25,831 nt of DNA from Candidatus Curtissbacteria bacterium (GTDB lineage: Bacteria; Patescibacteriota; Microgenomatia; Curtissbacterales; GWA2-41-24), in contig JAUYIQ010000024.1 of assembly GCA_030688205.1 (NCBI GenBank), positions 1-25,831 of the forward strand, given 5' to 3'. Positions 21,865 to 25,831 of the stretch are shown here, one piece after another (position 1 is the stretch's first letter; every line of letters begins with the position of its first letter). The position numbers and the translations under genes were made by a program. The notes beneath the pieces were generated by a model that saw only the letters and a program-made list of their open reading frames with translations, made no database searches and had not been told where the DNA came from.

Positions 21865-23055
21865 ATGGAATTAATCAAGCTTCTTACAGTACTTACTATT
21901 TTCTCGATCATCCCGGGCCAGCTGATTAGAATTCCAATCTCACAATCTGCGATTGTGACAATAAGCGACATAGCATCCGCTTTTCTTTTGGTGGTTTTCC
22001 TTCTGTATTCAACGTCTATTAAAAAAAAGCTTTTTTTACCGAAAAGTTTATTCATTCCATTTTTGATCTTTACCCTAACAGCTGTGACATCCACAATTTT
22101 GGCAAGTGTTAATTTTTCACAAAGAGAGATATTTGTCGCACTTTTATTTCTCGTGCGTTACATTCTATATTTTTCAATTTTTATTATCGTTGCCAATACC
22201 GTCAAAAAAACGGAAGTCATAAATTGGCTTAATCTTTTTTTGACAACGAGTGTAATTTTCTCAATCTTAGGGTTTTTGCAATTTATATTTTTCTCAGATC
22301 TCACAGTTCTTGCTATTTATGGATGGGATCCACATCAGAAGAGAATAGTTTCAACACTCCTCGACCCTAATTTTACAGGGGGACTTTTGACAATCGCTTT
22401 TGCAATATCAATCTCTCTTTTTCTTTACCTTAAAAAACGAATATACCTTGTAGTTACGGCAGTTCTGTTTTCCGCTCTTATTCTTACTTTTTCGAGGAGT
22501 AGTTACTTAGCACTGGTTTGTACGGTGTTTGTAATAGGTCTTCTGAAATCGCCAAAAGTTCTTGTGATTTTTCTATTTATCATATTACTTTCATTTATAA
22601 GTATTCCCCAAGCCAGAAACCGTGTTTTGGGAGCTCTGGCTTTGGATGAGACTTCACAGGCCAGAATCCAGAGTTGGAGCAAGGCCTTGATGATTTTTAA
22701 AGACAATCCAATCTTGGGCGTCGGTTTTAATACATATCGCGCGACCCAAGCTCAATACGGATTTTTTGCTTCTGAGCAACCCGAAGGAGGGCACTCCGGC
22801 GCCGGAACCGATTCAAGCATTCTTCTGGTTCTTGCGACAACTGGCGTTGTTGGTATTGCAGCGTATCTGGCCTTTCTTTTCGCCATTGCAAAAACAGTAA
22901 CAAAAAACGTTCGAAGTTCTCCCTTATCTCTTGGTGCTACTGCAGCATTTGTTGGTCTTCTGGTTCACTCCCAGTTTGTAAATTCTCTTTTTTTCCCGCA
23001 GATCATGATTATTTTTTTCTTTCTGCTCGGGCTTTGTGTTGTATATGATAATTAG
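21865..23055 (+). CDS. O-antigen ligase/polymerase family (Wzy_C-type) membrane protein
   Basis: 396 residues, mostly hydrophobic, with about ten or more transmembrane helices. The best family match is the Wzy_C region: ILTFSRSSYLALV followed by a periplasmic loop with FKDNPILGVGFNTYR and GHSGAGTDSSILLVLATTG, typical of O-antigen ligases/polymerases, which join or polymerise lipid-linked glycans outside the membrane. The start is ATG 21865; a longer in-frame reading would run through the tRNA and is rejected. No Shine-Dalgarno or separate promoter is seen, so it may be cotranscribed with tRNA-Val. The PIG-V-like glycosyltransferase overlaps its end by 11 nt, suggesting that both act on one surface glycan. 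The exact acceptor is unknown. Confidence 0.82.
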   Translation: MELIKLLTVLTIFSIIPGQLIRIPISQSAIVTISDIASAFLLVVFLLYSTSIKKKLFLPKSLFIPFLIFTLTAVTSTILASVNFSQREIFVALLFLVRYILYFSIFIIVANTVKKTEVINWLNLFLTTSVIFSILGFLQFIFFSDLTVLAIYGWDPHQKRIVSTLLDPNFTGGLLTIAFAISISLFLYLKKRIYLVVTAVLFSALILTFSRSSYLALVCTVFVIGLLKSPKVLVIFLFIILLSFISIPQARNRVLGALALDETSQARIQSWSKALMIFKDNPILGVGFNTYRATQAQYGFFASEQPEGGHSGAGTDSSILLVLATTGVVGIAAYLAFLFAIAKTVTKNVRSSPLSLGATAAFVGLLVHSQFVNSLFFPQIMIIFFFLLGLCVVYDN

Positions 23056-24133
23056 GCTTTTTGTTTTTTGGCGCGTAGGTTTATTTATAGTCGGATATTT
23101 AGGCAGTCTTGCCTTTCCAAAAGTCTCAAACGGAGGTCTTGGTTCAATAGGTAGCGGACAGTTCAATTACCTAACTTCCTGGGCGCAGTGGGATGGTGGT
23201 CATTATTTCGACATCGTAAAAACAGGTTATCTAAAAGATACAGACTTTGCTTTCTTTCCTCTTTTCCCAATGCTGATTAAATTTATCAGCAATTTTTTTT
23301 CAGGGAACATTATTCTTTCCGGTCTATTTATTTCAAATGTCGCTTTTTTAATTTTTCTCCTGATCTTTTTCAACTACGTTGCAAAAATTTCCACAAAAAA
23401 ATCGGCACTAGCAACTGTGACGTCATTTCTTGTTTTCCCAACCACCTTTTATGCAGTGGCCTTTTATTCTGAATCTCTCTTTTTGCTTTTTGTAGCATCG
23501 ACGTTCCTTTTTCTAAAGTTTGGTAAATACCTAAATGCTGCAATTTTTGTAGCATTTGCAAGTATCACGAGATTGATGGGCCTGTTTCTGATCGTTTCGC
23601 TTATTTACAATTATGCTGCAAGTATCAAATTTAAAATTAAAAAAATAAATCGGGAAATTTTTCATACATCAATTGCGTTTTTTGGATTTTTCACCTACGT
23701 AATTTACCTATGGTATAAACTCGACGATCCTTTAAGATTCTTAACTATTCAAAGTATTTGGAACAGAACGGTAACCGATCCAATCTCAACCGTATTTTCG
23801 TATTTCTGGGCCTATCTTGTTGGGGAAAGTCGTCCGCTTAATGACTTTTTCGATCTTGCAACTACGTTAATTTTTCTAATCATTCTAATTCTCGGAAGAA
23901 AAAAAATATCATCGTCACTTTGGATATTTTCAATGCTTGTAGTTCTTATTCCGGTATCAACCGGGACATTAACAAGCATGCCAAGATATGTTTTGTCATC
24001 ACTTGGAGCATTTATTATCATTGGAAAATATTTGAGTGACAAACCGGGGCTTAAAATAACACTCTGGTCAGTGTCGCTCGCAACTCAAGTCTATCTGTTG
24101 GTGAGATTCATTAATGGCTATTGGGTTGCTTAA
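23045..24133 (+). CDS. PIG-V-like (GT-C) membrane glycosyltransferase, probable mannosyltransferase
   Basis: 362 residues with many transmembrane helices. The first extracytoplasmic loop carries WAQWDGGHYFDIVKTGY and then FAFFPLFPML, matching the pattern of PIG-V/GPI mannosyltransferase II relatives (WD...Y..IA..GY...FFP.YP), where the acidic WD site is thought to be catalytic. Such bacterial homologues use lipid-linked sugar donors to build surface glycans. The ATG at 23045 overlaps the end of the preceding gene by 11 nt. An upstream TTG at 23036 is less likely. The stop TAA forms the first bases of a 7-bp repeat array. The donor and acceptor sugars cannot be told. Confidence 0.8.
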   Translation: MIIRLFVFWRVGLFIVGYLGSLAFPKVSNGGLGSIGSGQFNYLTSWAQWDGGHYFDIVKTGYLKDTDFAFFPLFPMLIKFISNFFSGNIILSGLFISNVAFLIFLLIFFNYVAKISTKKSALATVTSFLVFPTTFYAVAFYSESLFLLFVASTFLFLKFGKYLNAAIFVAFASITRLMGLFLIVSLIYNYAASIKFKIKKINREIFHTSIAFFGFFTYVIYLWYKLDDPLRFLTIQSIWNRTVTDPISTVFSYFWAYLVGESRPLNDFFDLATTLIFLIILILGRKKISSSLWIFSMLVVLIPVSTGTLTSMPRYVLSSLGAFIIIGKYLSDKPGLKITLWSVSLATQVYLLVRFINGYWVA

Positions 24134-24165
24134 AGTTTTCTGTTTAAAGTTTATAGTTTCCAGTT
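24131..24165. repeat. Degenerate heptamer tandem array (NNNNGTT x5) between convergent genes
   Basis: Five 7-nt units in register: TAAAGTT, TTCTGTT, TAAAGTT, TATAGTT, TCCAGTT. They exactly bridge the convergent stops: TAA of the first unit ends the glycosyltransferase gene, and the last GTT plus the next A gives the minus-strand TAA of the Ig-like gene. The period equals that of the CTTGATA array, but the unit sequence differs. No terminator hairpin is visible here. Confidence 0.75.
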
Positions 24166-24874
24166 ACTTTTTGAAGTTTACTTTTCGTTTTTCAACTTTC
24201 TTGTTGCCTGCAGGGTCGAGGGCAACAATCTCAATTGTTGTTTCGCCTTCTAAAACAGGAACAAAAACCTCAAATTTTCCTTCAGGATTCGTACTTGCCA
24301 GGAATCCATTTGCATAAATCTGACTATCTCCGTCAGTTGTGCCATTAACCCTTATTCTATTGTTTGCTAAAAAGTTTTGTCCCTCTGTCGGATTCTCTAT
24401 TTCCAACTTTGGCTCTTTTGTGTCGAAAACGACAACCATACTTTGAGACGAATCGCTGATTTTACCGGATTCGCTGACAGATTTAGCGTAAACGTTATTA
24501 TCGCCTTCTTCAAGCCGAAGGTCTTCATATTTAAAATTATTGTCAGAAATATCAACTGCACCAACTTTTTCCCCATCCAAAAAAATCTCAACAGTTTTTC
24601 CTCCGCTGCTAAAACCACCAACAGTAAGCTTAGCGCTGTTTGTAGCGTCTGGCAGGTCGTCAAGAACCGGCGGAAGCGGGGCATCTTCAGAAGCCGATTC
24701 ATTTCTATGAAAAACTCCGCCGATAAAATCAGCAGATCTTCCTAAAAATGGTATACCAAGACCAAAAAATATTGCTCCAAGCACGACACTGATTATCGTA
24801 AGTGAGATGATTCTCCTTATCGTTGCCCTTTCTTCTTTTCTTGCTAATCTGTCAATTCTAAGTGATCTCTTCAT
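24164..24874 (-). CDS. Single-pass membrane protein with Ig-like extracellular domains
   Basis: 236 residues: a basic N-terminus (RIDRLARKEERATIRR), one transmembrane helix (about 22-44), a Pro/Asp-rich spacer, then two beta-sandwich repeats. The first runs over about 80-150 (KLTVGG....VEIFLDGEKVG...EGDNNVYAKSV), the second over about 155-236 (KLEIENPTEGQNF...RVNGTTDGDSQIYANG...TTIEIVALDPAGNKK). The 'G.T..G..I.ANG' and 'A.DPAGN' patterns fit bacterial Ig-like domains found in adhesins and wall proteins. The likely role is surface-exposed and structural or binding; no enzyme motif is seen. The ATG follows tRNA-Thr by 16 nt on the same strand, with no promoter or Shine-Dalgarno in between. Confidence 0.75.
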   Translation of the reverse strand: MKRSLRIDRLARKEERATIRRIISLTIISVVLGAIFFGLGIPFLGRSADFIGGVFHRNESASEDAPLPPVLDDLPDATNSAKLTVGGFSSGGKTVEIFLDGEKVGAVDISDNNFKYEDLRLEEGDNNVYAKSVSESGKISDSSQSMVVVFDTKEPKLEIENPTEGQNFLANNRIRVNGTTDGDSQIYANGFLASTNPEGKFEVFVPVLEGETTIEIVALDPAGNKKVEKRKVNFKK

Positions 24875-24890
24875 TTTTTTCTGACGCCAG

Positions 24891-24963
24891 AGCCACCTCC
24901 GAGAGTCGAACTCGGGACCTTCACTTTACGAAAGTGCTGCTCTACCAACTGAGCTAAGGTGGC
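24891..24963 (-). tRNA. tRNA-Thr, anticodon CGT
   Basis: A 73-nt cloverleaf on the minus strand. Acceptor GCCACCT/AGGTGGC is fully paired; D-stem GCTC/GAGC; anticodon stem GCACT/AGTGA has a G-A mismatch at the outermost pair (27-43); loop TTCGTAA gives anticodon CGT, reading ACG; variable loop of 5; T-stem CCGAG/CTCGG with loop TTCGACT; discriminator T; CCA not encoded. It is followed 16 nt downstream by the Ig-like protein gene. Confidence 0.94.
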
Positions 24964-24977
24964 ACTCATTCAACCAT

Positions 24978-24986
24978 ATTTTAACA
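24978..24986 (-). promoter_or_regulatory. Extended -10 promoter for tRNA-Thr
   Basis: On the minus strand: TGT then TAAAAT, about 14 nt before the first tRNA base. A -35 like TTCACC can be drawn only at a 19-nt spacing. It lies back to back with the promoter of the dehydrogenase gene within a 37-nt gap. Confidence 0.55.
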
Positions 24987-24988
24987 GA

Positions 24989-24997
24989 TGATATACT
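24989..24997 (+). promoter_or_regulatory. Extended -10 promoter for the dehydrogenase-like gene (leaderless)
   Basis: TGA then TATACT (24992-24997). The -10 ends 3 nt before ATG 25001 and 6 nt before the in-frame GTG 25004. With a usual -10 to start distance, transcription would begin at the GTG, which may be the true leaderless start. Confidence 0.6.
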
Positions 24998-25000
24998 CTT

Positions 25001-25831
25001 ATGGTGAAATATATAGGTTTATCGATATTATTAATTATTATTGTATCGGCTGCTTTTATCACCTATAAATCCAAAAATATTTTACCCAACTTACAAACGC
25101 AAACATCAACATCATTACCAAACATTGAATCGAAAACAACATCTGCTGGGCCAACACCAAAAATACCCTTTATTCTTAAACCAGGTTACCAAATCCATGT
25201 TTTTGCAAGCGATCTGAACAAACCCCGGGTCTTGGAATTCTCTCCGGGTGGCGTACTGCTCACATCAGACATCGGCTCAAATGAAGTAATTGCTATTCCG
25301 GACAAAAACAATGATGGAGCGGCAGACACAAAAAAAATTGTAATAAACCGTGGAAACCATATTCACGGCATAGCTTTTTATAAAGACAAACTATATGTTG
25401 CAGAAGTCGACAAAGTGACGCGTTACAACTGGGACGAAGCGAATTTGCAAGCAACCCAAGACAAAGTCCTTTTTTTCCTCCCTCAAAACGAAAATCATAA
25501 CAACAGAACTCTCACTTTCGACAAAGAAGGAAATATGTATGTTTCTGTTGGGTCAACTTGCAATGTATGTGTAGAAAACTCAGATCAATCAGCAACTGTT
25601 CTTAAGTCAAACGCAGACGGGGATAGCCCCAAAGTTTTTGCAACAGGCCTCAGAAATGCTCCTTTTACTCAAATTAATCCCAAAACGGGTGAACTTTGGG
25701 GAACCGAGATGGGTAGGGATAACTTAGGTGATAACATTCCGCCGGATGAAATTAATGTAATAAGACAAGGTAAAAATTACGGATGGCCTTATTGTTATGG
25801 TGACATGGTTCACGACTCAAATTTTGATAAA
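25001..25831 (+). CDS. PQQ-dependent sugar dehydrogenase (glucose/sorbosone dehydrogenase-like), 3' end outside window
   Basis: 277 codons are visible, open to the window end. An N-terminal membrane anchor or signal (YIGLSILLIIIVSAAF) leads to a Ser/Thr/Pro-rich spacer of about 35 residues, then a beta-propeller: KPRVLEFSPGGVLLTSDIG, NHIHGIAFYKDKLYVAE, NRTLTFDKEGNMYVSVGST and TGLRNAPFTQINPKTGELW. GRDNLGDNIPPDEIN and GKNYGWPYCYG are characteristic of the GSDH (Sdh/YliI-like) family. The His in NHIHGIAF is near where the family's catalytic base lies. It is secreted and membrane-anchored. Cys-rich CNVC may form a disulphide. Whether it oxidises sugars or uses PQQ is unknown. The start is ATG 25001 or GTG 25004. 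Confidence 0.8.
   Translation, partial: MVKYIGLSILLIIIVSAAFITYKSKNILPNLQTQTSTSLPNIESKTTSAGPTPKIPFILKPGYQIHVFASDLNKPRVLEFSPGGVLLTSDIGSNEVIAIPDKNNDGAADTKKIVINRGNHIHGIAFYKDKLYVAEVDKVTRYNWDEANLQATQDKVLFFLPQNENHNNRTLTFDKEGNMYVSVGSTCNVCVENSDQSATVLKSNADGDSPKVFATGLRNAPFTQINPKTGELWGTEMGRDNLGDNIPPDEINVIRQGKNYGWPYCYGDMVHDSNFDK

Noticed and set aside
1..25831. Alternative genetic code with TGA as Gly or Trp
   Set aside because: TGA ends murA, murI, ftsW and parB at the expected protein lengths, and no gene contains an in-frame TGA.

Overview
The window reads as the chromosome of a streamlined bacterium, most likely a member of the Candidate Phyla Radiation (Patescibacteria), with Microgenomates the best guess. 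This rests on AT-rich, tightly packed genes, shortened or divergent cell-wall enzymes (MurF without its usual N-terminal domain, a small FtsQ), few Shine-Dalgarno sites, a PIG-V type glycosyltransferase and 7-bp tandem repeats in gaps. TGA serves as a stop in several genes (murA, murI, ftsW, parB), which argues against the code-25 groups (Gracilibacteria, Absconditabacteria). The lineage is inferred from gene style, not from a marker tree.

Region 1 (1-13892) is a long division and cell-wall (dcw) cluster, all on the + strand: murC (5' end cut off), murB, murA, ddl, murF, mraY, murI, murD, ftsW, murG, an ftsQ-like gene, ftsA and ftsZ. Together they make UDP-MurNAc-pentapeptide, load it on the lipid carrier as lipid I and II, polymerise glycan at the septum and build the Z-ring. 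murE, ftsI, ftsL, mraZ and rsmH are not in the window. Several enzymes carry changes at key residues: Asp replaces the fosfomycin-target Cys of MurA, Ser replaces the second catalytic Cys of MurI, Cys replaces the catalytic Ser of MurB, and MraY and MurG have altered signature motifs.

Region 2 (13893-21198, + strand) holds short units: a VOC/glyoxalase-fold protein with a strong Shine-Dalgarno, an MFS transporter, ileS-rodA (a second SEDS polymerase), rplU, and rpmA-parB. ileS carries two repeat-derived insertions inside its coding sequence.

Region 3 (21154-25831) is envelope-oriented: lepB (-), tRNA-Val(CAC) followed at once by an O-antigen ligase-like gene and a PIG-V-like glycosyltransferase (+), then an Ig-like surface protein preceded by tRNA-Thr(CGT) (-), and the start of a PQQ-dehydrogenase-like gene (+, cut by the window end).

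The least expected signals are three. (1) Extended -10 promoters (TGnTAnAAT-like) lie 6-12 nt before the start codons of murF, the MFS gene, ileS, rplU, lepB and the dehydrogenase gene, implying leaderless or nearly leaderless mRNAs. (2) Tandem arrays with a 7-bp period fill two intergenic gaps (2007-2034 and 24131-24165), and one array in reverse orientation sits inside ileS, itself interrupted by a 21-bp repeat-like segment. (3) Both tRNA genes lie 13-16 nt upstream of a protein gene on the same strand, which suggests tRNA-mRNA cotranscripts. No intergenic stretch exceeds about 130 bp, and no convincing intrinsic terminator, CRISPR array, insertion sequence or rRNA was seen.
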